Shown: positions 27,371 through 37,610 of the stretch, in pieces | Numbering within the stretch: position 1 is the stretch's first letter | Layout of the letters: each line of letters begins with the position of its first letter | Assembly (NCBI RefSeq): GCF_000691225.1 | Contig: NZ_JMSZ01000016.1 | Location: 310,001 to 374,000, forward strand | Source: Nitrincola lacisaponensis | Lineage (GTDB): Bacteria > Pseudomonadota > Gammaproteobacteria > Pseudomonadales > Balneatricaceae | Length of the DNA: 64,000 bases | Reading direction: 5' to 3' | Notes under the pieces: generated by a model | Databases searched by the model: none | Seen by the model: only the letters and a program-made list of their open reading frames with translations | What the model was told of the DNA's origin: nothing | Position numbers and translations under genes: made by a program

Positions 27371-27399
27371 ATTATTCGCTTTTTGGCCTTGCTTGTCAA
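27371..27399 (-). promoter_or_regulatory. Sigma70 promoter of the tRNA cluster
   Basis: On the minus strand TTGACA (complement of 27394-27399) and AATAAT (complement of 27371-27376) are 17 bases apart. A GC-rich discriminator-like segment GCGGCC follows, as expected of a stringently controlled stable RNA promoter. Confidence 0.78.
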
Positions 27400-27410
27400 C
27401 AGTCTGGGCT

Positions 27411-27446
27411 CAAAAAACGCTGATTTTCAGGGCTTTTTAATCAGCA
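27411..27446 (-). terminator. Intrinsic terminator after ychF
   Basis: Reading the minus strand: GCTGATT, a 13-base loop, AATCAGC, then GTTTTTT. It sits right after the ychF stop and before the tRNA cluster promoter. Confidence 0.72.
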
Positions 27447-28538
27447 TCAGACGTTGAAGCGGAAGTGCACTACATCACCGTCCTTGACGATATATTCTTT
27501 ACCTTCCAGGCGCCACTTTCCGGCTTCTTTGGCCCCTGCTTCACCCTTGTACTGGATGAAATCGTCGTAGCTGATGACTTCCGCACGAATAAAGCCTTTT
27601 TCAAAGTCGGTGTGAATTACCGCGGCGGCTTTTGGAGCAGTATCGCCAATACGAATGGTCCAGGCCCGCACTTCTTTGACCCCGGCAGTAAAGTAGGTCT
27701 GTAAGCCCAGCAGGCTGTAACCTGCACGGATTACACGGTCAAGACCGGGTTCATCCATGCCCATTTCCTGCAGGAATTCAAGCTTCTCTTCGTCGTCCAG
27801 TTCAGCGATTTCGGATTCCAGCTTGTTGCAGATGGCGACTACTTCGGCACCTTCAGAGGCCGCCAGTTCACGCACTGTATCGAGGTGCGGGTTGTCTTCA
27901 AAGCCATCTTCGGCCACGTTGGCGATATACATTGTTGGCTTGGTTGTCAGCAGATGAAAACTTTGAATCAGCTTCTGTTCGTCATCATTGAGTTTCAGTG
28001 CACGTGCCGGTAAACCTTCGCTCAAGTGCGGCAGCAGTTTTTCCAGCAGTGCTTTGGCAGCAACCGCTTCTTTGTCACCGCCCTTGGCATTGCGGCTGAC
28101 ACGCTGTAGTTGTTTCTCGACTGAATCCAGGTCGGCCAGTGCCAGCTCCAGATTGATGGTTTCAATGTCGCTGAGCGGGTCAATCTGGTTGGCGACATGA
28201 ATGACATTGTCATCTTCGAAACAGCGTACCACGTGAGCGATCGCGTCGGTTTCACGGATGTTGGCCAAAAACTTGTTGCCCAGGCCTTCCCCTTTGGATG
28301 CCCCTGCAACCAGTCCGGCGATATCCACAAATTCCATGGTGGTGGGTACGACGCGTTCAGGCTTGACGATCGCTTCCAGCGCTTTCAGGCGTGGGTCCGG
28401 CATGGGAACAACGCCCGCATTCGGTTCAATGGTACAGAAGGGGAAGTTCTGTGCCTCAATGCCTGCTTTGGTCAGTGCGTTGAATAGAGTCGATTTGCCG
28501 ACATTGGGTAGCCCGACGATGCCACATTTAAAGCCCAT
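27447..28538 (-). CDS. ychF: Ribosome-associated ATPase YchF (Obg-like)
   Basis: A 363-residue P-loop protein of the Obg family that prefers ATP and binds ribosomes; linked to the oxidative stress response. It has the G1 loop GLPNVGKST, switch [21 protein letters not shown] in G3, and the C-terminal TGS domain ([13 protein letters not shown], ending [11 protein letters not shown]). The ATG at 28538 ([10 protein letters not shown]) has AGGAA upstream. A longer in-frame start at 28601 overlaps pth and is rejected. It follows pth in the order prs-rplY-pth-ychF. Confidence 0.96.
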   Translation of the reverse strand: MGFKCGIVGLPNVGKSTLFNALTKAGIEAQNFPFCTIEPNAGVVPMPDPRLKALEAIVKPERVVPTTMEFVDIAGLVAGASKGEGLGNKFLANIRETDAIAHVVRCFEDDNVIHVANQIDPLSDIETINLELALADLDSVEKQLQRVSRNAKGGDKEAVAAKALLEKLLPHLSEGLPARALKLNDDEQKLIQSFHLLTTKPTMYIANVAEDGFEDNPHLDTVRELAASEGAEVVAICNKLESEIAELDDEEKLEFLQEMGMDEPGLDRVIRAGYSLLGLQTYFTAGVKEVRAWTIRIGDTAPKAAAVIHTDFEKGFIRAEVISYDDFIQYKGEAGAKEAGKWRLEGKEYIVKDGDVVHFRFNV

Positions 28539-28558
28539 GGTCTGTTCCTGTGTATTGA

Positions 28559-29146
28559 TCAGCCTGAAAAGCTGTGTAGTTGATTCATAGCGCGTTGCCA
28601 TTGGCCTTCGACTGCCAGTGGCAGATAACGAAGTGATTCATCCATGGCTGCTTGTGTCTGGTTGCGTTCCTGGAGTGGTGCCTTGTTCAGTACAAAGCCG
28701 GACACCTGGCTGGCATGGCCGGGATGGCCGATACCGATACGCAAGCGGTAAAAATTCTTGTTATTGCCCAGTTGGGAAATAATGTCTCTCAGGCCGTTGT
28801 GGCCGCCATGTCCGCCACCTTTTTTCAGGCGGGCAGTGCCCGGAGGTAGATCCAGCTCGTCGTGAGCCACCAGAATATGTTCCGGGGCAATTTTGTAAAA
28901 GCCTGCCAGTGCGCTGACGGCTTTGCCGCTGAGGTTCATGTAGGTAGCTGGAATGAGTAGATGTACCGGATGGCCGTTGATCAGTATCTTGGCATACAGA
29001 CCATGAAAGCGGGCTTCAGGCTTGAGAGGGGTGTTCTGGTGGGCAGCAAGCTGCTCCACCAGTTGTGCACCGGCATTATGACGGGTTTCTGAGTACTGGA
29101 CCCCGGGGTTGCCGAGGCCGACAATCAGTTGAATGCTGTCAGTCAT
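28559..29146 (-). CDS. pth: Peptidyl-tRNA hydrolase
   Basis: Recycles peptidyl-tRNA dropped from ribosomes. It has 195 residues with [20 protein letters not shown] (catalytic His23), the substrate-site Asn in [10 protein letters not shown], the [12 protein letters not shown] motif and [13 protein letters not shown]. It lies 27 bases downstream of rplY and 20 upstream of ychF, in the usual order. Confidence 0.97.
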   Translation of the reverse strand: MTDSIQLIVGLGNPGVQYSETRHNAGAQLVEQLAAHQNTPLKPEARFHGLYAKILINGHPVHLLIPATYMNLSGKAVSALAGFYKIAPEHILVAHDELDLPPGTARLKKGGGHGGHNGLRDIISQLGNNKNFYRLRIGIGHPGHASQVSGFVLNKAPLQERNQTQAAMDESLRYLPLAVEGQWQRAMNQLHSFSG

Positions 29147-29173
29147 GCCGGTTTCGATCAGCCTTAAGGCTGA

Positions 29174-29758
29174 TTATTTTTTAGCGCCACGTGGTGCGTA
29201 GCAGTAGCCGATACCCTGGTCATGGTCAGCGCCACGACGCAGTGCAACGATTTCAACACCGGCTGGCAGAACAATGTCTGACAGGTGGGCAATCTGACCC
29301 ATTTCGATGTTGGACAGATCAACATCCAGCGCTTCTGGCAGATCTTTCGGCAAGCACAGCACTTCAACTGTTGATGCTTCGGGTGCGAACTTGGCAGCTG
29401 CTTTGGAAGCAGCAGACTTCTCGAAGTTGACGAAGTTCAGTGGCACCTGGATCTTGATCTTCTGCTTGTCGTCGATGCGCTGGAAGTCAGCGTGCAGAAC
29501 AACAGGCTTGGCCGGGTGGCGCTGCAGATCTTTGATGATGACAGATGTTTCTTTGCCATCCAGACTGATAGTCAGGATGGACGAGTAGAAGCCATCTTCC
29601 AGCAGCATGCGGTACAGATCTTTACCCACAACAGAAACAGCTACCGGAGTTTCGCTTCCGTATATGATACCGGGTACCATGCCCTGACGACGCAGGCGGC
29701 GGCTCGCACCCTTCCCCTGATCTTCACGGCTGACAGCATTGATTACAAATTTGGACAT
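29174..29758 (-). CDS. rplY: 50S ribosomal protein L25/Ctc
   Basis: A 5S-rRNA-binding ribosomal protein in the long Ctc form (194 residues): an N-terminal L25 beta-barrel (residues 1-95; GKGASRRLRRQGMVPGIIYG) plus the C-terminal TL5 domain (VPLNFVNFEKS, VLCLPKDLPEALDVDLS). AAGGT lies upstream of the ATG. A terminator-like hairpin separates it from prs, so it may be expressed partly on its own. Confidence 0.96.
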   Translation of the reverse strand: MSKFVINAVSREDQGKGASRRLRRQGMVPGIIYGSETPVAVSVVGKDLYRMLLEDGFYSSILTISLDGKETSVIIKDLQRHPAKPVVLHADFQRIDDKQKIKIQVPLNFVNFEKSAASKAAAKFAPEASTVEVLCLPKDLPEALDVDLSNIEMGQIAHLSDIVLPAGVEIVALRRGADHDQGIGYCYAPRGAKK

Positions 29759-29771
29759 GAGTATTACCTTA

Positions 29772-29816
29772 TAAAATTAAAAAACTGCAAATTCCCGCGA
29801 CCAGGAGTTTGCAGTA
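29772..29816 (-). terminator. Intrinsic terminator/attenuator between prs and rplY
   Basis: Minus strand: ACTGCAAA (complement of 29808-29815), loop of 16, TTTGCAGT (complement of 29784-29791), followed by a TTTTTAATTTT run. It is in the 164-base gap after prs and only about 15 bases before the rplY ATG. Confidence 0.75.
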
Positions 29817-29922
29817 TTCAGTTACCCTGATATTCAGGGATTGTAACGCGATCCATCTGTATCGCGTTTATTTCAGGCCAGTAGCGACCTGTCCGCGTGA
29901 TGTTGTCAGGAATACTGGATTC

Positions 29923-30864
29923 TTAACGGAACATCGCGCTAATGGATTCTTCGTTGCATACCCTGCGCACAGCTTCGGCCAGCATGGGTGCCAGTGTCAG
30001 CTGGCGAATCTTGCTGCATTTTTGTGCAGCGGCTGACAGTGGGATTGTGTCGGTGACGACCAGTTCATCCAGTACGGACTTGTTGATGTTGTCAATTGCC
30101 GGGCCTGACAGAACAGGGTGGGTCACGTAAGACACTACGCGCTCAGCGCCTTTGTCTTTCAATGCCTGAGCTGCTTTGCACAGTGTGCCGGCTGTGTCGC
30201 ACATATCATCCACCAGGATGCAGGTACGGCCAGCAACATCACCAATAATGTTCATCACCTGGGATTCGTTGGCTTTCTCACGACGCTTGTCGATGATTGC
30301 CAGATCGCAATCCAGTTGCTTGGCAACTGCGCGTGCACGTACTACGCCGCCAACATCGGGGGATACAACGATCAGGTTGTCATATTTCTGATCAGTAATA
30401 TCGTCCAGCAGTACTGGAGAGCCGTAGACGTTATCAACCGGAATATCAAAAAAGCCCTGAATCTGGTCAGCGTGCAGGTCAACGGTCAGTACGCGATCAA
30501 CACCGGCGCTGGTCATCATGCTTGCCACTACTTTGGCGCTGATGGGTACGCGGGTGGAGCGTGGACGACGGTCCTGGCGAGCATAGCCGAAATAGGGGAC
30601 TACGGCTGTAATGCGCATCGCAGATGCACGACGCATGGCGTCGGCAAAGACAATCAGTTCCATCAGATTGTCATTGGTCGGTGCACAGGTAGACTGGATA
30701 ATGAAAACGTCCTTACCGCGGACATTTTCCTGAATTTCAACGCTGACTTCGCCGTCGCTGAAACGACCGACATCGGCCTTGCCCAGTGGAATATCTAAGC
30801 GTTCTACCACCTTCTTTGCCAGTTCAGGATTGGCATTGCCGGTGAAGATCATCATGCTGGACAT
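29923..30864 (-). CDS. prs: Ribose-phosphate pyrophosphokinase
   Basis: Makes PRPP from ribose 5-phosphate and ATP for nucleotide, His and Trp synthesis. It has 313 residues: [19 protein letters not shown] start, [49 protein letters not shown] and the PRPP loop [16 protein letters not shown]. The ATG at 30864 has GAAGG upstream and gives the standard length; an in-frame ATG at 30924 is a less likely extension. A tRNA-Gln lies directly upstream on the same strand, as in Pseudomonas. Confidence 0.96.
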   Translation of the reverse strand: MSSMMIFTGNANPELAKKVVERLDIPLGKADVGRFSDGEVSVEIQENVRGKDVFIIQSTCAPTNDNLMELIVFADAMRRASAMRITAVVPYFGYARQDRRPRSTRVPISAKVVASMMTSAGVDRVLTVDLHADQIQGFFDIPVDNVYGSPVLLDDITDQKYDNLIVVSPDVGGVVRARAVAKQLDCDLAIIDKRREKANESQVMNIIGDVAGRTCILVDDMCDTAGTLCKAAQALKDKGAERVVSYVTHPVLSGPAIDNINKSVLDELVVTDTIPLSAAAQKCSKIRQLTLAPMLAEAVRRVCNEESISAMFR

Positions 30865-30933
30865 GCGCTTTACCTTCTTGATCGCTTCAGAGTGGATTTC
30901 AGGTGCTGAAAGGTTATCAGTCATCATAACATT

Positions 30934-31009
30934 TGGCTGGGGTAGTAGGACTCGAACCTACGCATGCTGGAATCAGAATCCAGTGCCTTACCAACTTGGC
31001 GATACCCCA
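30934..31009 (-). tRNA. tRNA-Gln (CTG), prs-linked copy
   Basis: A 76-base tRNA, anticodon CTG, CCA encoded, identical in sequence to the gene at 27013-27088. Transcribed toward prs, likely on the same primary transcript. In Pseudomonas this tRNA lies between ispE and prs; here ispE is absent. Confidence 0.97.
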
Positions 31010-31129
31010 GTAACTCCTCCGGCATAAACTAGCCTTGAAAGGAAGGCGCGTATTCTGTGCAAATTCAGATCAAAAATCAACCCCTATGCGTTGGCCCGTG
31101 CCAGAATAATGGCGATTGAGCCTGAGAGG

Positions 31130-31711
31130 TTACAGGTTAAGATCCCAGCGACCAATCACCAGGTTAACGGTGAGTCCATTATGCACCATTCGTAAGCGTG
31201 AGGGTAGGCGGTTACCGGGCGTGACTTCCTGGTAACGCAGGATGTCGACATCCCATCCTTGCTGCTGGAAGCGAAAGCTGGTTTCGTTGGTGACTACCTG
31301 ATGAGGTCGTGTCGGATCCGGTATGCCGCGTATCCACCAGACGGCATGGCTGACCGGCAGGTTCCAGCCCAGCAGTGCCTGCATCAGTGCTTCAGGTGAG
31401 CGGGCGACATAACGGTCATCCTCACCAGCTACCTGAATTTCCACACGCCCGGGTCTGCCTGTCATGATCGCGACGGTCTGATTAAACGGGCCTGCAGTCA
31501 AGTCAATGCGGTAATCTGCCTGTTGTTGGTCCCAGCTGACTCTGGCGGTATCCGTCCGATCTGTTTGTGTAATGCTGATACGCCCGTCCATGGACCAGTT
31601 CTGCATGCGGTAGATAAATTGCTGCTCGTCTGTATCCGGTGGCGGCAGTCGTGGTGTTGAGCTGCAGGCTGCCATGATCAGGAGTAGGGGCAGCAGTGCT
31701 AAAATTTTCAT
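31130..31711 (-). CDS. lolB: Outer-membrane lipoprotein receptor LolB
   Basis: Accepts lipoproteins from LolA and inserts them in the outer membrane. A 193-residue lipoprotein with signal MKILALLPLLLIMAAC (lipobox Cys16). The body has WSMDGRISITQ, the loop around FNQTVAIMTG, a LolB-like LLGWNLPVSHAVWWIRGI segment and C-terminal PSRLRMVHNGLTVNLVIGRW. The start at 31711 lies five bases after the TPR gene stop; an in-frame start at 31762 overlaps that gene and is rejected because the lipoprotein signal would be internal. Confidence 0.94.
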   Translation of the reverse strand: MKILALLPLLLIMAACSSTPRLPPPDTDEQQFIYRMQNWSMDGRISITQTDRTDTARVSWDQQQADYRIDLTAGPFNQTVAIMTGRPGRVEIQVAGEDDRYVARSPEALMQALLGWNLPVSHAVWWIRGIPDPTRPHQVVTNETSFRFQQQGWDVDILRYQEVTPGNRLPSRLRMVHNGLTVNLVIGRWDLNL

Positions 31712-31715
31712 CTGT

Positions 31716-33431
31716 TTAGTGAGCTCCGATGCGCTCGGCTGCATCCAGCAGATGGCGATCATCCGGTGTTTGCTGCAGATAGTGTTCGAGTATCTCCAGG
31801 GCTTCCTCCTGGCGGTTCAGGCGATGCAGTACGCGAACCAGATGGGCGACGACTTCAGTGTCCGGAAACAGTGCGTAGGCGCGCTGGAGAAAGGCCAGGG
31901 CTTCTTCAACACGGTTGAGCTTGAAGAGCACCCAGCCCATTGAGTCCAGCGTAGCTGGATCGTTGGGTTGTTGCGCCAGCGCCAGCGCGATCAGGTGATG
32001 GGCTTCTTCGTATTTTTGTGTGTGCACAGTCAAAGTGTAACCCAGGGCGTTCTGAAATACCGGATTGTTGGGCTCAAGCTCAAGTGCGCGGCGCAGGTCA
32101 GCCAGGGTGCGTTGTGGTGCTTCCGGTTCATAGAAGAGTGCCCGGGTGTACAGCAGGCGAGTGTCATCCGGTGTTTTGTGTAATTCGTTACTCAGTCTGA
32201 GCAGGGCTGCAGGTTTGAGATCGTGACGCTTGTACCACTCGGCCAGCATGATGATCAGGCCGCTGCGAAAGCCAGGTTGTTGAGCAATGGCTTCATTAAT
32301 AGTGTTTTCAGCGCGCTGCCGGTAACCTGCATCGTTGAATAGCTCAAGCATTCTCGCCCGGGCTTGCAGGAATGTATTGCCTTGCTCTACAGCACGGTAG
32401 TAAGACAGCGCCATGTCGCGCTCGCCGCGTTGTTGTGCCAGATGCCCCAGATAGAAGTCGATCTCGGTATTGTAAGGTGTTTTGCGTTTCAGTGACTCTA
32501 AAAGCTCCCGACTGGCATCATAGCGTTCGTGATCAAGCAGTAGCAGTGCAAAGTACAGATGGAGCTGATTATCCTGTGGGCGTTGCTCCAGCAGCTCTTT
32601 CATCATCAGCTCGGCACGTTGAAAGTTACCGGATAGCATCAGTAGCTGCGCTTGTTGTATATGCAGTTGGTTATGGTGAGGGTGCCGCAGCGCTGCGCGA
32701 TTGACCAGGTCCAGTGCGGCGGTGATCTGATTGCGTTGACGCAGGAGTTCTGCTTTTTGCATGACCAGTTGTGGCTGGTAAGGCTCGATGCTCAGGCCGC
32801 GATTAAATGCCTGGAGTGCGGCATCCGTTTCTTCCATGCGTAAAAACAGCAGGCCGGTTGCCAGATGCAGATCAGTACGTTGGGGTTGCTCTGCAATAAT
32901 CTGGTCGAGCAGTGCAAGATAGTGCGTCGCTGTTTGAGGGTCTATGGCTTCAGCCTGAGAGCTGATCAGTAGTGCAGCATCTGATTCCGGGTCGCTCAGG
33001 ACGGTTTCGAGCCAGGGGAGTGCTTCATCAAAGCGACGTTCATGTAACAGGATGCCGGCCAGCAGTTCACGGGGCTCGCTGTTGTGTGGATCTGCCTTGG
33101 CCCAGACCGCTGCGGCGGTCAGTACCGCTTCGCTGTCGCGCATAAACTGCGCAATACGTGTGGCTCGTTCAGCAACTGCTGCATCGCCGGTATGGTTTGC
33201 CTGGCGCAGGTAGAGGCTCAGGGCTTCATCATATTGTCCGATATGGCCTGCCATTTCTGCACTGAGCAGATCCAGCAATATCTCTCGGTTCAACTGCCCC
33301 TGTTGATAACTGACTTCGGGCAAAGGGATGTCCAGCAGTTCGAATCTGCTGGTTTCTGTGGAATCATGGGGCAGGCTGGAGCAACCGCTCAACACCAAGC
33401 CTGTCATGAGAGCCAACAGCATCTTTTTCAT
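31716..33431 (-). CDS. Tetratricopeptide-repeat lipoprotein
   Basis: A 571-residue lipoprotein (MKKMLLALMTGLVLSGC, Cys17) made almost entirely of TPR-like helical repeats, for example LELEPNNPVFQNALGYTL and LIALALAQQPNDPATLDSMG. It is the counterpart of the TPR protein encoded between lolB and hemA in Pseudomonas. TPR solenoids act as protein-protein scaffolds, so an envelope assembly role alongside LolB is plausible but unproven. It precedes lolB by four bases and diverges from hemA. Confidence 0.85.
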   Translation of the reverse strand: MKKMLLALMTGLVLSGCSSLPHDSTETSRFELLDIPLPEVSYQQGQLNREILLDLLSAEMAGHIGQYDEALSLYLRQANHTGDAAVAERATRIAQFMRDSEAVLTAAAVWAKADPHNSEPRELLAGILLHERRFDEALPWLETVLSDPESDAALLISSQAEAIDPQTATHYLALLDQIIAEQPQRTDLHLATGLLFLRMEETDAALQAFNRGLSIEPYQPQLVMQKAELLRQRNQITAALDLVNRAALRHPHHNQLHIQQAQLLMLSGNFQRAELMMKELLEQRPQDNQLHLYFALLLLDHERYDASRELLESLKRKTPYNTEIDFYLGHLAQQRGERDMALSYYRAVEQGNTFLQARARMLELFNDAGYRQRAENTINEAIAQQPGFRSGLIIMLAEWYKRHDLKPAALLRLSNELHKTPDDTRLLYTRALFYEPEAPQRTLADLRRALELEPNNPVFQNALGYTLTVHTQKYEEAHHLIALALAQQPNDPATLDSMGWVLFKLNRVEEALAFLQRAYALFPDTEVVAHLVRVLHRLNRQEEALEILEHYLQQTPDDRHLLDAAERIGAH

Positions 33432-33569
33432 CTTTAACCATCCTTCAGCAGATCGCTACGCATCTGCACTATAGTGGAAACCGGTCCTGTTTGTCGATTG
33501 TCGTTACCCTGTTCTACTACGCAGGCAGGTCGTACTTGGTTCCTTCCTGTGCATCGGCAACGCATGGCT

Positions 33570-33598
33570 TAATCCGCGCTGCGTAAAGGTGTATGATA
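33570..33598 (+). promoter_or_regulatory. Candidate hemA promoter
   Basis: TTAATC (33570-33575), 17-base spacer, TATGAT (33593-33598), about 40 bases before the hemA ATG in the 208-base divergent region. The -10 is good and the -35 moderate. Confidence 0.45.
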
Positions 33599-33639
33599 GG
33601 CGGCTTATTTCAAGGTAGTCGGGTTGCTGATTCTATTCT

Positions 33640-34917
33640 ATGACACTGCTGGCATTAGGTATTAATCACAAAACAGCGCCGGTTGAGGTGCGTGAACGGG
33701 TTGCGTTTGCACCTGAACGCCTCGCTGAGGCCATGCAACATGCCTGTCAGGCAGCTGGCTTGCGTGAAGTTGCGATCTTGTCTACCTGTAATCGTACAGA
33801 GGTTTATGGCAGCAGCCTTGAGCCGGGTAGTGAGAAACTGCTGGCATGGCTGGCACATTATCATGGTCTGGATGTGGCCCGGCTGCAGGATTGCAGTTAT
33901 CGTTATGAAAATGATGCTGCAGCGCGTCATATGATGCGTGTTGCTTCGGGGCTGGATTCGCTGGTGCTGGGAGAGCCTCAGATTCTGGGGCAGCTGAAGT
34001 CTGCCTACAGTGTGGCTCAGGAAGAAGGGGTTGTGGGTGCCGAGCTTGGGCGCCTGTTTCGTCATGCCTTTAATGTTGCCAAACAGGTACGCACACATAC
34101 AGCGATCGGTCAGAACCCGGTTTCAGTCGCCTATGCTGCAGTCAGTATGGCGCAGCATATTTTTGCTGATCTGAGTCAGTCTCGTGCGTTATTGATTGGT
34201 GCGGGTGAAACCATTGAGCTGGTTGCTCGACATTTGTACCGTGCCGGGGTCAGGCAGTTGACAGTTGCTAACCGGACGCTCAGCCGCGCACTGGATCTGG
34301 CGGCCCTGTTTGATGCCAGGGCGATTGCATTGGGTGACATTCCTGATGTGTTGCCAGATGTCGATATCATTATTTCTTCGACGGCCAGTCAGTTGCCGAT
34401 ACTGGGCAAGGGGGCTGTCGAGTCAGCGTTGAAAAAACGCCGCCATAAGCCATTCTTTATGGTTGATATAGCAGTACCCCGGGATATAGAACCTCAGGTC
34501 GGTCAGTTGGATGACGTGTATCTCTATACCGTCGATGATCTGAAAGAAGTTATCGAAGAAAATCAGCGTGGCCGAGAGACTGCTGCGCGCGAAGCAGAGC
34601 AGATTATTGAGGTGGGCGCTAATGAGTTCATGCGTCAGTTGCGTGAGCTGGATGTGGTGGATACCGTTACAGCCCTGCGTCAGCATGCACACAACCTGTG
34701 TGAATCCGCACTGGAAAAGGCTCAGCGTCAATTGCAGGCAGGCAAGGCACCGGAGCAGGTGCTGGAAGTGCTGGCTCGCGGTTTGACCAATAAACTGCTG
34801 CATCAGCCAACAGTGAAGTTACGGGAAGCCTCGGCTGAAGGGCGCGATGAGTTGCAGCAACTGGTAAAAGAACTCTTCCAACTTCCAGGTGCCGATCTGC
34901 CAGATCGACAGGACTGA
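33640..34917 (+). CDS. hemA: Glutamyl-tRNA reductase HemA
   Basis: First committed step of C5-pathway tetrapyrrole synthesis: glutamyl-tRNA to glutamate-1-semialdehyde using NADPH. It has 425 residues with [14 protein letters not shown], the catalytic Cys50 in [25 protein letters not shown], the NADPH fold [16 protein letters not shown] and the C-terminal dimerisation helix. hemA-prfA-prmC-moeB follows the standard order. Confidence 0.97.
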   Translation: MTLLALGINHKTAPVEVRERVAFAPERLAEAMQHACQAAGLREVAILSTCNRTEVYGSSLEPGSEKLLAWLAHYHGLDVARLQDCSYRYENDAAARHMMRVASGLDSLVLGEPQILGQLKSAYSVAQEEGVVGAELGRLFRHAFNVAKQVRTHTAIGQNPVSVAYAAVSMAQHIFADLSQSRALLIGAGETIELVARHLYRAGVRQLTVANRTLSRALDLAALFDARAIALGDIPDVLPDVDIIISSTASQLPILGKGAVESALKKRRHKPFFMVDIAVPRDIEPQVGQLDDVYLYTVDDLKEVIEENQRGRETAAREAEQIIEVGANEFMRQLRELDVVDTVTALRQHAHNLCESALEKAQRQLQAGKAPEQVLEVLARGLTNKLLHQPTVKLREASAEGRDELQQLVKELFQLPGADLPDRQD

Positions 34918-34929
34918 AAACAGGTATTC

Positions 34930-36018
34930 ATGAAAGCCTCTATACGTAATCGATTGGAAACGCTGGCCGAGCGTTTTGAAGAACTGTCTGCTTTGCTCAG
35001 TGATGCTGGCGTAATCAGTGATCAGGCGAGTTTTCGCCGTTACTCGGTTGAGTATGCTGAACTGGAGCCAGTTGTGGAGCACTACCGTGAGTGGTGTCAG
35101 ACGCTGGCCGACCATGAAACTGCTCAGAGTATGGCCCAGGACAGTGATCCTGAGATGCGAGCCATGGCGCAGGAAGAAATTGAGGTCGCATTGCAGCGCC
35201 GAACTGAGCTGGAACGTGCGTTACAGCTGTTGCTGTTGCCCAAAGATCCGAATGATGACCGTAATGTGTTCCTGGAAGTGCGGGCCGGAACCGGTGGTGA
35301 TGAAGCGGCTATCTTTGCCGGTGATCTGTTTCGCATGTACTCCCGCTATGCCGAACTGCAGGGTTGGCGTGTGGAAATCATCAGTGCCAGCGAAGGTGAG
35401 CATGGTGGCTTCAAGGAAGTGATCAGCCGCATCAGCGGTCAGCAGGTATATGCCCGGCTGAAGTTTGAATCCGGTGCGCATCGGGTGCAGCGTGTTCCTG
35501 AAACTGAATCGCAGGGCCGCATTCATACCTCTGCCTGTACTGTAGCTGTCTTGCCTGAGTTGGATGAAGCCGCAGCGATTGAGATCAACAAGGCGGATTT
35601 GCGTGTGGATACTTTTCGTGCGTCCGGTGCTGGTGGGCAGCATATCAACAAGACTGATTCGGCGATTCGTATTACCCATTTGCCGAGCGGCCTGGTGGTG
35701 GAGTGTCAGGATGAGCGCTCACAGCACAAGAACCGTGCCAAGGCCCTGGCGCTGCTGGCATCACGTCTGCAGCAGGCCGAAACCGATCGTCAGCATGCCG
35801 CTCAGGCTTCAACGCGCAAAAGTCTGGTAGGTAGTGGGGACCGCTCTGAGCGTATCCGAACCTATAACTTTCCGCAGGGACGTGTTACTGACCATCGCAT
35901 CAATCTGACACTTTACAAGCTGAATGAAGTCATGACGGGTGATCTGGCATCGGTTATTGAGCCACTTCGGAATGAATATCAGGCCGAGCAGCTGGGTGCT
36001 TTGAGTGATGAGGGTTGA
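34930..36018 (+). CDS. prfA: Peptide chain release factor 1
   Basis: Reads UAA and UAG at termination. It has 362 residues with the stop-codon recognition tripeptide PET in [15 protein letters not shown] (PxT motif of RF1) and the catalytic GGQ in [13 protein letters not shown]. The start lies 12 bases after hemA behind AGGT. Its stop lies inside the prmC start, linking it to the enzyme that methylates the GGQ glutamine. Confidence 0.97.
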   Translation: MKASIRNRLETLAERFEELSALLSDAGVISDQASFRRYSVEYAELEPVVEHYREWCQTLADHETAQSMAQDSDPEMRAMAQEEIEVALQRRTELERALQLLLLPKDPNDDRNVFLEVRAGTGGDEAAIFAGDLFRMYSRYAELQGWRVEIISASEGEHGGFKEVISRISGQQVYARLKFESGAHRVQRVPETESQGRIHTSACTVAVLPELDEAAAIEINKADLRVDTFRASGAGGQHINKTDSAIRITHLPSGLVVECQDERSQHKNRAKALALLASRLQQAETDRQHAAQASTRKSLVGSGDRSERIRTYNFPQGRVTDHRINLTLYKLNEVMTGDLASVIEPLRNEYQAEQLGALSDEG

Positions 36019-36841
36019 TCAGGCATTGGCATTGTCTGAGCGTCTGGCCGGGTTGACGGAAACGCCCCGGCTGGATGTAGAGCTGTTGCTGTGTCATGTG
36101 TTGCAAAAGCCGCGCAGCTATCTGTATACCTGGCCGGAAAAACGCTTGAGTGCCGAACAGCAGCAGGCATTTTTGTCGCTGTTGGCGCGTCGTGAATCCG
36201 GTGAGCCCGTTGCGCATCTGACCGGCGAACGGGGCTTTTGGACCCTGGCACTGGAGGTGAATGCCTCAACCCTGATTCCCAGGCCTGAAACTGAGCTATT
36301 AGTGGAATGGGCGCTGCAGCACTTGCCGGAAGCCGGAGTGCGTATGGCTGATCTGGGGACTGGAACGGGCGCGATAGCGCTGGCTCTGGCCAGTGAACGG
36401 CCAGACTGGCAGATTCAGGCTACAGAGTTGCAGGTTTCTGCAGTTGAGTTGGCACGGCGCAATGCTCGACGTCTGGGTCTCGATCAGGTAGAAGTATTGC
36501 AGGGCAGCTGGTGCGAGCCACTCAGTGGTCACTATGATCTGTTGATCAGCAATCCGCCCTATATCGATCCTCAACACCCCTGCCTGATTGAGGGCGATCT
36601 GCGTTATGAGCCGCGTAGTGCGTTGGTAGCGCCGCTGCAGGGGATGGCTGATATTCTCACGCTGATAGCACAGGCGCCTGACTATCTGAAGCCGGATGGC
36701 TGGCTGGTGTTTGAGCATGGTTATGATCAGGGGCAAGCGGTACAGCAGGCGCTGCTGGGTGCGGGGTTCAGTCAGTGCTTTACCTGGCAGGACCTGAATG
36801 GCAAGGATCGGATTACTGGAGGTCGCTATGTTACTGAATGA
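36008..36841 (+). CDS. prmC: Release-factor glutamine methyltransferase PrmC
   Basis: SAM-dependent N5-glutamine methyltransferase acting on the GGQ motif of RF1/RF2. It has 277 residues with [20 protein letters not shown], the SAM loop [14 protein letters not shown] and the substrate-amide motif NPPYI. It overlaps prfA by 11 bases; the ATG at 36008 is preferred to the GTG at 36005. Its 3' end overlaps moeB. Confidence 0.96.
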   Translation: MRVDQALALSERLAGLTETPRLDVELLLCHVLQKPRSYLYTWPEKRLSAEQQQAFLSLLARRESGEPVAHLTGERGFWTLALEVNASTLIPRPETELLVEWALQHLPEAGVRMADLGTGTGAIALALASERPDWQIQATELQVSAVELARRNARRLGLDQVEVLQGSWCEPLSGHYDLLISNPPYIDPQHPCLIEGDLRYEPRSALVAPLQGMADILTLIAQAPDYLKPDGWLVFEHGYDQGQAVQQALLGAGFSQCFTWQDLNGKDRITGGRYVTE

Positions 36842-37610
36842 TGATCAGTTGTTGCGTTACAGTCGTCAGATACTTTTGCCAGATGTGGATATTGAAGGTC
36901 AGCAGCGCCTGTTGTCCAGCCGAGTTTTGATTCTGGGGTTGGGTGGATTAGGAAGTCCGGTCAGTCTTTACCTGGCCGCCGCCGGTGTGGGGGAGCTCTG
37001 GCTGGTCGATGATGACCAGGTTGATCTGACCAATCTGCAGCGTCAAATAGTGCATACGCATGACCGTATCGGCATGAGTAAAGTGGCGTCTGCACGACAG
37101 GCGCTGCAGGCGTTAAACCCTGACGTGAGTCTGCACTGTATTGAGCAGCGGCTGGATGCTGACAGTCTGCAGGCGCAGATTGCTCAGGTTGATCTGGTCG
37201 TGGATTGCAGTGATAACTTCAGTACCCGCTTTGCACTGAATGCAGCCTGCTTTGCGGCGGGTGTGCCGCTGGTATCGGGTGCGGCGATTCGTTTTGACGG
37301 GCAGATCAGTGTATTTGACCCGCGTAATCCGCAGTCACCCTGTTATCAATGTTTATACCCGCAGGGGGATGATGCTGCACTGACCTGCTCTGAATCAGGC
37401 GTTTTGGCACCACTGGTGGGGGTGATCGGTTCGATGCAGGCGATGGAGGCAATCAAGTTGCTCAGTGGTGCAGGTAAGCCGCTGACCGGGCGCTTGCTGT
37501 TGCTGGATGGGCGTCGCATGGAATGGCGTGAGATGCGTCTGTCGGCTGATCCAGACTGCCCGGTGTGTGCCGGGCGACATCTGCATCCGTCTTCAGACCC
37601 AGCCCAGTAA
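36828..37610 (+). CDS. moeB: MoeB/ThiF-family adenylyltransferase
   Basis: E1-like enzyme that adenylates the C-terminal Gly-Gly of MoaD (molybdopterin synthase) or ThiS. It has 261 residues with RYSRQILLPDVDIEGQQRL, the nucleotide loop LGLGGLGSPVSLYLAAAG, DDDQVDLTNLQRQ and two zinc CXXC pairs (CYQC, CPVC). GGAGGT precedes the ATG at 36828, inside prmC. murI, the usual next gene in Pseudomonas, is not here. Whether it serves molybdopterin or thiamine synthesis is not decidable from the window. Confidence 0.92.
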   Translation: MLLNDDQLLRYSRQILLPDVDIEGQQRLLSSRVLILGLGGLGSPVSLYLAAAGVGELWLVDDDQVDLTNLQRQIVHTHDRIGMSKVASARQALQALNPDVSLHCIEQRLDADSLQAQIAQVDLVVDCSDNFSTRFALNAACFAAGVPLVSGAAIRFDGQISVFDPRNPQSPCYQCLYPQGDDAALTCSESGVLAPLVGVIGSMQAMEAIKLLSGAGKPLTGRLLLLDGRRMEWREMRLSADPDCPVCAGRHLHPSSDPAQ

